Notes: generated by a model not told the origin, from the sequence alone. Counted from the first letter of the stretch, positions 46,659 to 56,305 are shown. The stretch: 64,000 nucleotides of DNA from RHKX01 sp963826475 (GCA_963826475.1 CAWGXC010000003.1:2051249-2115248); one strand, 5' to 3'. Program-made: numbers and translations.

Positions 46659-48452
46659 ATGCGCCCGTCCGCAAGGGTGCTGCTCATCGCGTTGATCGCA
46701 GCGCTCTGCCTCGCCCTGCCGGCGTCCTCGGCCGCCAAGCCGAAGGCCTCGGCTTCGACCGAGGTGCCGGGAGGGCTCCCGACCACCCCTGCCGACTACG
46801 AGGTCAGCGCGTTCGAGGCGTTGCGGGCCGCCGACGAGGACCCGAAGATCATCGCCCGCAAGGAGTCGCTGACTCCGGCCGACGGGAAGCTGACCGCGAC
46901 CGTCACCGCCGAGGCGGTGCGGGTCTGGGAGGTCGGCTACTTCGACGCCGATGGCAAGGTCAACCTGGTCGTCGTCGACGGCACCTCCGGCGAGGTGACC
47001 GAGTCGTGGACGGGCTCGGCGGTGGATTGGCCGCTGGCGCGCGGGCACGAGGGGCAGTTCGGGCACCTGCTCAACGCGCCGTGGATCTGGGGTCCGGTCG
47101 CGCTCGTCTTCCTGCTCGGGCTCGTCGACTTCCGGCGCTGGCGCAAGTGGGTCCACCTCGACCTGCTCGTGCTGCTCAGCTTCGGGATCAGCCAGGCGTT
47201 CTTCAACGCGGCGGAGATCGGCGTCTCGGTGCCGCTGTACTACCCGCCGCTGCTGTACCTGCTCGCGCGGATGCTGTGGATCGGCTTCCGCGGGACGGGC
47301 CGCGAGGGTGGCGCGGGGGAGGGGCTGCGCCCGAGCATGCCGCAGTGGCTGATGGCGGCGCTGCTGGTCGCCCTCGTCGTCCTGCGCATCGCACTCAACG
47401 TCGCCGACTCCGGGGTGATCGACGTCGGCTACGCCGGTGTCGTCGGCGCCGACAAGATCACCGACGCCCAGCCGATCTACGGGGCCGACTCGTTCCCGGA
47501 GAACAACCCGACCGGAGACACGTACGGGCCGGCGACCTACTTCGCCTACGTCCCGTTCGAGGAGGTGCTGCCGTGGAGCGGCAACTGGGACGACCTCCCG
47601 GCAGCCCACGCCGCGGCGATCTTCTTCGACCTGACGACCATCGCGGGGCTCTTCTTCCTCGGCCGCCGGCTCGTGCGCCGCAAGGAGGACGACGACCCCG
47701 ACGATCGTCCCCCGCTCGCTCCGGCCCGGACGCGCGGTGAGCGCCTGGCCGGGCTGCTGCGGCTGCGCGGACAATTTCCGGGCCCGCGCGCGAACGCGGT
47801 CGGCCTCGTCCTCGCCTTCGCCTGGACCGCCTACCCGTACTCGACCTTCGCGCTGCAGAGCAACTCGAACGACTCGCTCGTCGCGGCGCTGCTGGTCTGG
47901 AGCCTCGTCCTCTTCGCCAATCCGATCGCGCGCGGCGGGCTCGTCGCGGTCGCCGGCCTGACGAAGTTCGCGCCGCTGGTGCTCGTCCCGCTGTACGCGG
48001 CGGGGCACGAGGGGATCAGGCTGCGCACCCCCGGAGCTCGTCGTGCGGTGTTGCGGCCGCTGGCCCTGTTCACGGCGGCCTTCGTCGTCGGTTCAGCGCT
48101 GCTGCTCGCCCATCCCGCGATCGACCCGGGCCTCGCCGACTTCTACGACCGCACCATCAAGAGCCAGGTCGACCGCGTCAGCCCGTTCAGCATCTGGGGG
48201 CAGGCCGACGGGATCGGCGGGCTGCACACGGCCCTGAAGGGCCTGACCGTCGCACTCGCCGTGCTCGTCGCGTTCGCCCCCAGGCAGCGGTCCCTGCCAC
48301 AGGTCGCCGCCCTCAGCGCCGCTCTGATCATCGCGATCGAGATCACGCTCGAGCACTGGTTCTACCTCTACATCCCCTGGTTTCTCGGGGCGATGCTCGC
48401 CGCGATCGTGAGCACCTCGGCGCTCGCGGGCCGCAGGCCGCGGGCAGGCTGA
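46659..48452 (+). CDS. Polytopic membrane protein, GT87-like
   Basis: Start chosen at the ATG at 46659 because a signal peptide begins there (ARVLLIALIAALCLALPASSAA); a TTG at 46635 is the alternative. It has 597 residues: an outer N-terminal domain (about 30-120), then about ten membrane helices with ALQSNSNDSLVAALLVW and GLTKFAPLVLVPLY, as in GT-C/DUF2029 mannosyltransferase-like proteins that use polyprenyl-linked sugars. A clear catalytic Asp motif is not certain, so enzyme status is inference. Convergent with the protease gene (6-bp gap). Confidence 0.65.
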   Translation: MRPSARVLLIALIAALCLALPASSAAKPKASASTEVPGGLPTTPADYEVSAFEALRAADEDPKIIARKESLTPADGKLTATVTAEAVRVWEVGYFDADGKVNLVVVDGTSGEVTESWTGSAVDWPLARGHEGQFGHLLNAPWIWGPVALVFLLGLVDFRRWRKWVHLDLLVLLSFGISQAFFNAAEIGVSVPLYYPPLLYLLARMLWIGFRGTGREGGAGEGLRPSMPQWLMAALLVALVVLRIALNVADSGVIDVGYAGVVGADKITDAQPIYGADSFPENNPTGDTYGPATYFAYVPFEEVLPWSGNWDDLPAAHAAAIFFDLTTIAGLFFLGRRLVRRKEDDDPDDRPPLAPARTRGERLAGLLRLRGQFPGPRANAVGLVLAFAWTAYPYSTFALQSNSNDSLVAALLVWSLVLFANPIARGGLVAVAGLTKFAPLVLVPLYAAGHEGIRLRTPGARRAVLRPLALFTAAFVVGSALLLAHPAIDPGLADFYDRTIKSQVDRVSPFSIWGQADGIGGLHTALKGLTVALAVLVAFAPRQRSLPQVAALSAALIIAIEITLEHWFYLYIPWFLGAMLAAIVSTSALAGRRPRAG

Positions 48453-48458
48453 GCTTCG

Positions 48459-49490
48459 CTACCCGTTCGCCTGCTTGACGATCCGCAGGGCCTTCTTCGT
48501 CAGGTAGGGACCGAAGATCACGTTCTTGACCTTCGGGTAGCCGTAGCTGGTCACCGAGTTGAGGAAGGGGGTGCCCTGGGCGTCGCGGATCGACCAGCCG
48601 CCGCCGCTCGCTCCCTGCGTCATGTCGCAGCCGACGCCGGAGTCGGGCTTGCCCGGGAAGCGGTCGTGGTTGTCGATGCCGGCGAACGAGGTCAGGCAGC
48701 TCCACATCTTCTCGGTCCTGCCCAGGTTGTACGGATAGCCGAGCACCTGGAAGTCCTGCCCGCGCGGCTGGTTGTAGGCGATGCCCTCCTCGCCGACGAC
48801 GGCACCGACGTTCCCGTTCCCCTTCACCCGCAGGGCCGCGTAGTCGTAGTTCGGGTTGAGGATCTTGTAGTAGCCCCTGGCGATGACCGCATGGGTCGCC
48901 TGCCAGACCCCGAACGGCCGATCGCCGTCGTGGTAGGCGGGCACGAACACGATCTTCGAGGCGAACCCCGCGTCACGGTCGAAGACGCAATGGCCGGCCG
49001 TCAGGATCACGCTCTGCGACTTGCTGGCCACGACGGTCGCCGAGCATGAGTACTGGCCGACCCCGCGAAGCTTGCCGAAGATGCGCCCGGCCGTGCTCGT
49101 CGGGTAGACGGTCTGCGCCTCGAGGGGAACCTCGCCCGAGACGTAGGGCGGGTGGTCGGGGAACCGGCGGTTGCTCCTCGGGGGGCTGCCCGCGACGGTC
49201 CGCGAGAGGTCGACCCGGGCCGGGGCCGCGGCGTTGGGGCCCGCCGACGGCGCGCGCAGCGGGCTCGCCGGGCTGCCGCTCGGCGCGGCGTTCTGGACCG
49301 AGACCGGCAGCGGCTCGGCGGACCGCATGCGCTTGGCCGTCCAGTAGGCCTTGGCGCCATGGCCGGGGGTGGCCGACGGCAGCGCGTGGGAGACGCCGGC
49401 GGAGGCGGACGCGCCGGCCGGCAGCAGCAGGAGCAGGCCGAGGCAGGCGAGGAGGGGGAGGCGGACGGCGGAGCGGGAGAGGTTCTTCAC
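48459..49490 (-). CDS. Secreted trypsin-like serine protease
   Basis: A 343-residue protein with a signal peptide (1-30, ending ASAS), a Pro/Ala-rich propeptide-like region, and a chymotrypsin-fold protease domain (about 125-335). The catalytic triad is visible: His in TAGHC, Asp in NYDYAALRV, Ser in QGASGGGW. Cysteines at SCSA/TAGHC and CLTS/GCDM can form disulfides. It resembles V8/glutamyl-endopeptidase-type proteins. Probably an extracellular protease with a maturation step. Confidence 0.88.
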   Translation of the reverse strand: MKNLSRSAVRLPLLACLGLLLLLPAGASASAGVSHALPSATPGHGAKAYWTAKRMRSAEPLPVSVQNAAPSGSPASPLRAPSAGPNAAAPARVDLSRTVAGSPPRSNRRFPDHPPYVSGEVPLEAQTVYPTSTAGRIFGKLRGVGQYSCSATVVASKSQSVILTAGHCVFDRDAGFASKIVFVPAYHDGDRPFGVWQATHAVIARGYYKILNPNYDYAALRVKGNGNVGAVVGEEGIAYNQPRGQDFQVLGYPYNLGRTEKMWSCLTSFAGIDNHDRFPGKPDSGVGCDMTQGASGGGWSIRDAQGTPFLNSVTSYGYPKVKNVIFGPYLTKKALRIVKQANG

Positions 49491-49514
49491 GCCCCCAACC
49501 TTAGAGTCAGCGCC

Positions 49515-51716
49515 TCAGGTGGGTGCCGCCGGGCCGAGGCGCTGCACGAGCCGGGAGTGGCGGTTGAGCGCGTCGGTGTTGGCGAGCGCCCGCTGCAGCG
49601 CCCGCTGATCGCCGGCGAGGACGCACAGCTTCTGCGCCCGGGTGACCGCGGTGTAGAGCAGGTTGCGGGAGAGCAGACGCGGCGCGTGGGTGCTGTGGAG
49701 GCAGACGATCACCGCCGGGACCTCGAAGCCCTGAGCCTTGTGGACCGAGGTGCAGAACCCGCCGCGCAGCGCCCGCGCCTCGCGGTAGGGGAGGGCGAGG
49801 AAGCCGCCGAGGTCGGTCTCGAGGATGAGCTCGGAGTTCTCGTCGTCGGCGGAGTCGATCACGAAGATCGTCCCGTTGGCGATCCCGTGCTCGGGCAGGC
49901 TGCGGGTGGTGATCACCTTCTCGCCGATCGCGAAGCGCCCCTCGAGGCAGCGTTCGGCTCCGCCGCAGAGGGCCTCTCGCATCCGCGCGTGGAGGGCGTC
50001 GATCCCGAGGGCCCCCTTGTACTGGGGGGCGAGGATCTGGACCTGGCGGACCGGGTCGAAGCCGAACTCGGCCGGGATCCGCTCGGTCGCCATCGTGATC
50101 ACGTCGGCGGCGAGCGACTCGGCGTTCGACTTGTTCTGGATGTAGAAGTCGCGGAGCTCCTCCTCGTTGGGCTGCGAGCGCGGCGGCTCCCCGGCGCGGA
50201 TGGAGTGGGCGGCGCCGACGATCATCGAGCGCCGCGCCTGGCGGAAGACGTGATCGAGGCGCACCGTCGGGGCGATCGCGGCCTCGATCAGCTCGCAGAA
50301 CGGCTTGCCGGGGCCGACCGGCGGCAGCTGGTCGATGTCGCCGATCAGGACGAGGTGGGTCTCGGGGCCGATGCCGGCGATCAGGTGCCGGCAGATCTCC
50401 AGCGAGAGCATCGAGGCCTCGTCGACGATCACCAGGTCCGCCTCGATCGGCGAGTCCTCGTCGCGGCCGGGGATCTCGCCGGGGATCCACTCGAGCGCCT
50501 TGTGGATCGTCTGCGCCGGAGCGCCGCCCGTGGCCTGCGTCAGCCTGCGCGCGGCGCGGCCGGTGGGCGCGAGCAGGCGGATGCTGAGGTCGCGAGTGTC
50601 CGCCATCCGGGCGAGCGCGTCGGTCAGGTGGGTCTTGCCGGTCCCCGGGCCGCCGGTGATCACCGACAGGCGCCGGGTCAGCGCGTTGGTCGTCGCCTCG
50701 CGCTGCGCGTCGGTGAGGCCGCGGTCGGCGAACTCGGACTCGAGCGGCGGCTTGCTCCACGCGGGCTCGGAGCGGGCCATGCTGCCGAGCGCCGCGGCCA
50801 GCCAGCGCTCGGCGCGGTAGGTCCACTCGCGGTAGATCAGCGTCCCCTCGACGGCCAGCTCGGGGGCGGAGCTGATCACGCCGATCGACGGCTCGGCTCC
50901 GAGCAGCTCGCGCATCGCCGCGATCAGCTCGTTGAGCGGCAGGTGGGTGTGGCCGCGGTTCTCGGCCTCGCGCAGCGCGTGGACGGCCGCCGCGCGCGTC
51001 CGCCCCTGGGAGTTGGGCTCGGTCCCGAGCGCCAGTGCGAGCCGGTCGGCGCTGTGGAAGCCGACCCCCGCCAGGGCCGTCAGCGAGTAGGGGTCGTCGC
51101 TGACCTCCTCGGCCGCGTGTGATCCGTGGATCGCCATCAGCTCGCCGACGTGGCGGGCCAGGCCGTGCGGGGCGAGCAGCGAGTAGAGGCGCCGCTGCGC
51201 GCGCTTGTCGGCCCACTCCGCCGCGGCCTCGATCGCGACCGTGTCGCTCAGGCCCTTCAGCGAGGCGAACGAGCCCTCGGGGTCGCGGTCGATCGCCTCG
51301 AACAGGCCGTCGGCACCGTGGAGCGCGATCAGCTCGTCGGCTCGCTTGGCGCCGATGCCGGGGATCGTCTTCAGGTAGCGGCGCACCCCGTCGACGCCGG
51401 CCGGGTCGAGCGGCTCGGCCTCGCGCGCGCTCAGCTGCATGCCGTGGCGGGAGTGGTTCTCGAAGACCCCCCGCAGCCGCGCCCGCGTGTTCTCCTCGAG
51501 GTGGCCGAGCGGGCCGACCGCGGGCATCGGCGTCCCGTCAGCGAGCGAGACCTCGACGACCGCGAAGGCCCCGTCCTCGCTGGCGAAGCGGACGTACTCC
51601 ACCCGTACCTCACCGTCGAACGGATCCCCGACCGCGGGTCCGGCATCGAGGAGGTGATCCTGGGTGGTGATCGGACTCACCCCGTCGAAGTTAGGGAGGT
51701 CGGCGGATGGGCGCAC
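49515..51716 (-). CDS. recD2: RecD2-type ATP-dependent DNA helicase
   Basis: A 733-residue helicase. It has the N-terminal OB-like region and tandem helix-hairpin-helix (TIPGIGAKRADELI, ALAGVGFHSADRLAL), Walker A TGGPGTGKTHLTDAL, motif II VIVDEASML, motif III LIGDIDQLPPVGPG, and motifs V-VI (SVHKAQGFE, LYTAVTRAQKL). RecD2 is a 5'-3' SF1B helicase acting in replication-fork and recombination repair without RecBC. It is divergent from the YczE-like gene; the two 5' ends are within 10-60 bp. Confidence 0.92.
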   Translation of the reverse strand: MRPSADLPNFDGVSPITTQDHLLDAGPAVGDPFDGEVRVEYVRFASEDGAFAVVEVSLADGTPMPAVGPLGHLEENTRARLRGVFENHSRHGMQLSAREAEPLDPAGVDGVRRYLKTIPGIGAKRADELIALHGADGLFEAIDRDPEGSFASLKGLSDTVAIEAAAEWADKRAQRRLYSLLAPHGLARHVGELMAIHGSHAAEEVSDDPYSLTALAGVGFHSADRLALALGTEPNSQGRTRAAAVHALREAENRGHTHLPLNELIAAMRELLGAEPSIGVISSAPELAVEGTLIYREWTYRAERWLAAALGSMARSEPAWSKPPLESEFADRGLTDAQREATTNALTRRLSVITGGPGTGKTHLTDALARMADTRDLSIRLLAPTGRAARRLTQATGGAPAQTIHKALEWIPGEIPGRDEDSPIEADLVIVDEASMLSLEICRHLIAGIGPETHLVLIGDIDQLPPVGPGKPFCELIEAAIAPTVRLDHVFRQARRSMIVGAAHSIRAGEPPRSQPNEEELRDFYIQNKSNAESLAADVITMATERIPAEFGFDPVRQVQILAPQYKGALGIDALHARMREALCGGAERCLEGRFAIGEKVITTRSLPEHGIANGTIFVIDSADDENSELILETDLGGFLALPYREARALRGGFCTSVHKAQGFEVPAVIVCLHSTHAPRLLSRNLLYTAVTRAQKLCVLAGDQRALQRALANTDALNRHSRLVQRLGPAAPT

Positions 51717-51769
51717 TCCCCCTATCAGCCGTCAGGCGCCGACGGCGCCCCGCCGGTCAGACTCCTGCG

Positions 51770-52438
51770 GTGCCGTCGACGTCCCACCCGAGCCCCTGGA
51801 GGCCGACGCCGGCGCGGCTCGTCCGGCTGTCCGTCGGGCTGACGCTCTTCGGCGCGGGGGAGGGGTGCCTCGTCGCCTCCGACCTCGGCAACTCCCCGTG
51901 GACCGTCTTCGCCCAGGGCGTGGCGCTGAACTCGCCGCTCGAGATCGGGGCGGCGACGATCGTGATCAGCTTCGTCGTGCTGCTGCTCTGGATTCCGCTG
52001 CGCCAGGCGCCGGGCCTGGGAACGATCGCGAACGCCATCTGGATCGGGCTGGCCATCGACGGCGCTCTCGCCCTGCTCCCGGACGACCCCGCCCTCGGCC
52101 TGCGCTGGGTCCTGATGGCCGGGGGGATCGCGCTGGTCGCGCTCGGCAGCGGCTTGTACCTGACGGCCGCGCTCGGGCCCGGACCGCGCGACGGCTTGAT
52201 GACGGGCCTGCACCGCCGCACCGGGCTCTCGCTGCGACTGGTGCGCGCCGCGATCGAGCTCAGCGTCCTCGCCGCCGGCTTCATCCTGGGCGGGACCGTC
52301 GGCGTCGGGACCGTCGCCTTCGCCCTTGCGATCGGGCCGGGCGTGCAGCTCGCGGTCGGCCGGCTGGCGACGCCCGAGTGGAGGGCGCTCCATCCGGGCC
52401 TGGACACCCCTGAAGTCTTCCCCGCGAGCGGCCGATAG
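51770..52438 (+). CDS. YczE/YitT-like integral membrane protein
   Basis: Start chosen at the GTG at 51770 (222 residues), because the earlier start at 51707 would run into the divergent recD2 gene. About five to six membrane helices, with GLTLFGAGEGCLVASDLGNSPWTVF, LGTIANAIWIG and LGPGPRDGLMTGL, the pattern of YczE/YyaS/YitT-like membrane proteins. The family occurs in many Firmicutes and Actinobacteria; its role is unclear, transport or secretion being proposed. Confidence 0.75.
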   Translation: MPSTSHPSPWRPTPARLVRLSVGLTLFGAGEGCLVASDLGNSPWTVFAQGVALNSPLEIGAATIVISFVVLLLWIPLRQAPGLGTIANAIWIGLAIDGALALLPDDPALGLRWVLMAGGIALVALGSGLYLTAALGPGPRDGLMTGLHRRTGLSLRLVRAAIELSVLAAGFILGGTVGVGTVAFALAIGPGVQLAVGRLATPEWRALHPGLDTPEVFPASGR

Positions 52439-52474
52439 TCGGGTCATCCGCAATCGACAATGGGGAGAAGTCGA

Positions 52475-53335
52475 ATGTTCAGAAGCATTCTCGGCCGCTT
52501 GACCTACGCCAACGTGATGGCGAGCGTCGCGGTCTTCATCGCTATCGGGGGTGGCGCCTACGCTGCCGGCCTCGCCAAGAACAGCATCAAGTCGAGGCAC
52601 ATCAAAAACAGCACGGTCAAGGCCGTCGACCTGGCGCCGTCTTCGGTCACCTCGGCCAAGGTCGCCGACGGATCATTGCTCGGCAAGGACTTCGCCGCCG
52701 GGCAGCTGCCGCAGGGCGAGCGTGGTCCGTCCGGACCGGCGGGGCCGAAGGGGCCGGCGGGTGCCACGGGCGCCACAGGTGCTCGAGGCGCCGCGGGCGT
52801 TGACGGCACCGATGGGGTTGATGGAGCTGACGGCGCTGACGGCTCGCCCGACACCGCGGCGCAGATCCTCGCCAAGCTGCTCCAGGTCGACGGCGACGGC
52901 TCCGGCCTCGTCGCCGATCAGGTGGACGGCGTGGACGCCGCCGGAATGGGGTCGGTGATGTCGTCGCGTATGCACGGTGCACGCAGGGCGCCGCGCCGAC
53001 GACTTTTGCGCCGATCTCGGCGTCAGCACGGCGTCGACGCCCCGGACGGCACAGCGAAACCGGCACGCCCAACCAGCAGCGTCACGGCCGCGCGACCTCT
53101 TCGTGCGGCTTGACTCAGGCAACTGCGGGCGGTGACAGTCAAGTATCAGCTGCTCGTGGACGGTGCACCAACAAGCCTCAACTGCACCGTCAACGGCGGG
53201 ACCGTCTGCAACTCCGGCGGCGCATCAGTTGCGATCCCCGCCGGCAGCCTGCTCGCCCTGCAGATCACCGAGGGCGCCGGGGCGGACGCCGCCTCGGTCT
53301 CCGCCGCCGTCGGCTTCCGCTTGGCTCCCGCCTAG
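52475..53335 (+). pseudogene. Collagen-like surface protein, about three frameshifts
   Basis: From the ATG at 52475 (GGGGAG upstream) the protein has an N-terminal helix (LTYANVMASVAVFIAIGGGAYAAG), a pentapeptide-like region (HIKNSTVKAVDL) and Gly-x-y collagen repeats (GPSGPAGPKGPAGATGATG). Near 52950 the frame must change: another frame reads GDVVAYARCTQGAAPTTFAPIS, then a third ends in RDLFVRLDSGNCG. The original frame resumes at 53132 with VTVKYQLLVDGAP to a TAG at 53333-53335. Each step fits one missing base. The combined product resembles a repeated secreted family of Solirubrobacterales. Either a decayed gene or a low-quality assembly patch. Confidence 0.7.
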
Positions 53336-54384
53336 CGGGAGGCCCTGCGCTGCTGACGGCAGGTTCTGTTGTTCTTGTACGTGTAGCAGCGCAGGGCGGG
53401 CTCGGCCACCTTCGGCGCGTCGTCGAGATACAGGGCCTGAATCGCGGCGGCGATCTTCGGGCCGGCGGCGGCGAGGTCAAGCCCGGGCTGGACGGGTTCG
53501 GCGCAGACGGCCGGGCTGATCCGGCTCGGGTCGGCGGGCCCCGGGTGGTCGAGGGCGTCGAAGGCGAGGGCCGCAGCGGTCGCGTCGACGGTTCCCACCT
53601 GCAGGTGCTCGGAGGCCGCGTTGGGGCAGACGTCCTGGATCAGCACGTTGGTGATGTCGCCGGGCCCGGAGACGTAGGAGGCGCCGGGCTGGGGCGTGAC
53701 CGTCTGGTCGCGCGCGGTGCCGATCTCGGTGTAGGAGATGCCCGCGAACGTCTCGGCTCGCGAGTTGAGCGCGCGGATGAACTGCGAGCCGCTCGACTGC
53801 TGGGCGCCCGCGGCCGTGCAGTCGGCCGTGCCGTCGCAGTCGGCCGCTTGCGTGGTGCCGTGGTTGGTGCCGGCGAAGCCGATCACGTCGTCGACCATGG
53901 CGCGGGTGTCGGGCCAGAAGCGCAGCGGCCAGCGCATCGCCATCCCGCCCTGGCTGTGCCCCATCACCGCGATCTTGCGACCGGCCATGGCGTGGACCTT
54001 GCGGATCGCGTAGGTCAGGTACTGCCCGCGCAGCTGGATGTCGGTCTGATTGGAGTTCCGCGCTCCCTGCTGGTCGGAGGTGCAGAAGGGAATCCCCTTG
54101 TCGGCGAAGACCTTCTCGTAGTTCCAGGAGAAGTTCTGATCGGAGTTGACCCCGGTCGCGGGGACGAGCAGCACCGGGGCGCGGGTTGCTCCGGCGACGT
54201 CATCGGAGCAGACGAGGCTCTTGCGGAGCTTCACCTTGCTCACGCGCAGCTTCGGCCCGGGCCGATCGAGCGGGGCGAACGGAGACGCCGCAGCGGAGGA
54301 GGCGAGCAGGGCAACGAGCAGGAGCGCGGCGGCGAGAGCGGTGGTCGTCAGCCGGCCGCGGCTGCGAGTGGGGGTATGAGGCAT
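53332..54384 (-). CDS. Secreted lipase/esterase (alpha/beta hydrolase)
   Basis: A 350-residue protein with a signal peptide (about 1-33, ending AAAS). The lipase core shows APVLLVPATG, the nucleophile elbow GHSQGGMA, FAGTNHGTTQA, and a late HLQVGTVDA candidate for the catalytic His. Six or more cysteines suggest disulfides and secretion. The layout fits class-2-type (LipA/Candida lipase-like) bacterial triacylglycerol lipases. Its stop overlaps that of the convergent collagen-like gene. Confidence 0.85.
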   Translation of the reverse strand: MPHTPTRSRGRLTTTALAAALLLVALLASSAAASPFAPLDRPGPKLRVSKVKLRKSLVCSDDVAGATRAPVLLVPATGVNSDQNFSWNYEKVFADKGIPFCTSDQQGARNSNQTDIQLRGQYLTYAIRKVHAMAGRKIAVMGHSQGGMAMRWPLRFWPDTRAMVDDVIGFAGTNHGTTQAADCDGTADCTAAGAQQSSGSQFIRALNSRAETFAGISYTEIGTARDQTVTPQPGASYVSGPGDITNVLIQDVCPNAASEHLQVGTVDATAAALAFDALDHPGPADPSRISPAVCAEPVQPGLDLAAAGPKIAAAIQALYLDDAPKVAEPALRCYTYKNNRTCRQQRRASR

Positions 54385-54468
54385 TCGCGCAACTTAGCGG
54401 GGCGGGATCGTCCGCAAGACCGACCGCCACGGGTGCGGCCGAGCGCTCGCCTTCCCTACGCTCACGCG

Positions 54469-54849
54469 GTGAGCCCGAGCGCGCCCCGAGTCGAGTTCCT
54501 CTGGTGGAGCGGCTGCCCCTCGTGGGAGCGGGCGCTCGCGCGCCTGCGTGAGGAGATGGAGGCGCTCGGCCTCGATCCGGCCGCCGTCGAGGTCGAGGAG
54601 GTCGACACCGACGAGGCCGCCGAGCGCCGGCGCTTCGTCGGCTCGCCGACCATCAGGGTCGACGGCGAGGACGTGCAGCCGACGGGGGATGAACCGGCCG
54701 GGCTGACCTGCCGCATCTACCGCCTCCGCGACGGTCGCATCTCCCCGCTTCCCGATCGCGCCGATATCCGTGACGCGCTCGAGGCCGCGTCGACGAAGAC
54801 AACCGAATCGCGAGGCCCCGAGGTCGCGGGAAAGCTGGATTCACGATGA
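54469..54849 (+). CDS. Thioredoxin-fold protein with single-Cys CPSW site
   Basis: Start chosen at the GTG at 54469 (126 residues), with homology from VEFLWWSGCPSWERALARL. The single Cys (CPSW), then FVGSPTIRVDGEDV with the cis-Pro, and TCRIYR fit a small actinobacterial thioredoxin-like family often found with mercury or redox genes. Its stop overlaps the next thioredoxin-fold gene by 4 bp, so the two are an operon. Confidence 0.75.
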   Translation: MSPSAPRVEFLWWSGCPSWERALARLREEMEALGLDPAAVEVEEVDTDEAAERRRFVGSPTIRVDGEDVQPTGDEPAGLTCRIYRLRDGRISPLPDRADIRDALEAASTKTTESRGPEVAGKLDSR

Positions 54850-55391
54850 GCGACGACCGCGAAGACCTTCCGATCGGCGAGCGCGTGCCGCCCCTCGAGC
54901 TTCCCGACACCACGGGTGCGACGCACTCGCTCCCCGAGCCCGGCGAGCGGGCCGCGAACGTCGTGATCTGGACGAGCAACCACTGCCCCTACGCGATCGC
55001 CTGGCATGAGCGGCTGATGGCGGTCGTCCGCGACTACGAAGGTCGCGACGTGAGCTTCCTCGCCGTCAACTCCAACGACGCCGCGCGCTATCCGGCCGAT
55101 TCGCTGGAGGCGATGGGCGCCCGCGTGGAGGCCGGCGAGTTCGCCTGCCCCTACCTCCACGACGAGAGCCAGGCGTCGGCTCGAGCGTGGGGCGCAAAGA
55201 CGACTCCCGACGTCTTCGTCGCCGACGGCGATCTGCTGTTGCGCTACCGGGGCGCTCCCGACGCCGACTACGAGGACCGCGGCCTGGACGCCGCCTGGGT
55301 CCGCGCGGCGCTGGAGGCGGTCCTCGGTGGCGGCACGCCGGATCCGGCGGAGACCGAGTCGGTCGGCTGCTCGATCAAATGGGCGAGCTAG
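54846..55391 (+). CDS. AhpC/TSA-type thioredoxin-fold protein (NHCPYA)
   Basis: A 181-residue redoxin. The core has PPLELPDTTGATHSL, IWTSNHCPYAIAWHERL (single Cys, no CxxC), LAVNSNDAARYPADSLEAM and KTTPDVFVADGD. This matches peroxiredoxin-like proteins with NHCPY sites that may reduce hydroperoxides or act in thiol homeostasis. No signal peptide. Coupled by a 4-bp overlap to the CPSW gene. Confidence 0.85.
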   Translation: MSDDREDLPIGERVPPLELPDTTGATHSLPEPGERAANVVIWTSNHCPYAIAWHERLMAVVRDYEGRDVSFLAVNSNDAARYPADSLEAMGARVEAGEFACPYLHDESQASARAWGAKTTPDVFVADGDLLLRYRGAPDADYEDRGLDAAWVRAALEAVLGGGTPDPAETESVGCSIKWAS

Positions 55392-55392
55392 C

Positions 55393-56271
55393 TCAGAAGA
55401 CCACGGTGGTCTGACCGTCGAGCAGGACCCGGTCCTCGCAATGCCAGCGGACCGCCCGCGCCAGCACGGCGCGCTCGATGTCGGCGCCGAGGCGGATCAG
55501 CCCGGCGACGTCCTCGCGATGGCCGACGCGCTCGATCCCCTGCTCGATGATCGGCCCGGCGTCGAGCTCCTCGGTGACGTAGTGGGCGGTGGCGCCGATC
55601 AGCTTCACGCCGCGGTCCTTGGCCTGCCGGTAGGGGTCGGCACCGGCGAAGGCGGGGAGGAAGGAGTGGTGGATGTTGATCACCGGCACGCCGACCCGCT
55701 CGAGGAAGTCGCCGGAGAGGATCTGCATGTAGCGGGCGAGCACGACCAGGTCGACGCCGGGCCCGGCGCCGAGCAGCGCGAGCAGCTCGGACTCGGACTC
55801 CGCCTTCGCGTCCTTCGCGACGGGCACGTGGTGGTAGGGCACGTCGAACTCGGAGACCGCGTCGGCGAGGTCGGGATGGTTGGAGGCGACGAGCGCGACG
55901 TCCCCCTCGAACTCACCGCGACGCCCGCGCCAGAGCAGGTCGAGCAGGCAGTGGTCCTCGCGGGAGGCGAGCACGGCGATGCGCTTGCGATCGGCCGCGT
56001 GAAAGAGGTCGAGGTGCGGCTCGAAGCCGGCGAGGGCCTCCCTGAGCTCGGCCTCGAAGGCCGGCCGCTCGTCCCGCTCCAGCACCAACCTGAAGGCGGT
56101 GCGCATGAAGAAGCGCCCGCGCCCGTCGACGGGGTCGGTGCTGTGCTGGTCGGAGACGACGATGTTCGCCCGCCTGGCGGCGAGGAACCCGCTGACCGCG
56201 GCGACGATGCCCGGCCGGTCGTCGCAGGAGATCAGCAGGCGGTGCAGGGAGTCGGCGTCGGGAGGCGTCAT
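55393..56271 (-). CDS. purU: Formyltetrahydrofolate deformylase
   Basis: Start at the ATG at 56271 (292 residues), where the ACT homology begins. The ACT domain (about 8-85: LLISCDDRPGIVAAVSGFL) is followed by a formyltransferase-fold domain with NIHHSFLPAFAGADPY, VKLIGATAHYVTEELDAGPII and the catalytic Asn/His/Asp set. It hydrolyses 10-formyl-THF to formate and THF, balancing one-carbon pools with purine synthesis. Lies downstream of the L,D-transpeptidase gene (34-bp gap). Confidence 0.94.
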   Translation of the reverse strand: MTPPDADSLHRLLISCDDRPGIVAAVSGFLAARRANIVVSDQHSTDPVDGRGRFFMRTAFRLVLERDERPAFEAELREALAGFEPHLDLFHAADRKRIAVLASREDHCLLDLLWRGRRGEFEGDVALVASNHPDLADAVSEFDVPYHHVPVAKDAKAESESELLALLGAGPGVDLVVLARYMQILSGDFLERVGVPVINIHHSFLPAFAGADPYRQAKDRGVKLIGATAHYVTEELDAGPIIEQGIERVGHREDVAGLIRLGADIERAVLARAVRWHCEDRVLLDGQTTVVF

Positions 56272-56305
56272 GCGGGACGGATCATCCCTGCTCGGCCAAG
56301 CGCGC

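Noticed and set aside
53110..54468. Long ORF upstream of the CPSW thioredoxin-fold gene
   Set aside because: It is the antisense shadow of the secreted lipase; the thioredoxin homology starts at 54469.
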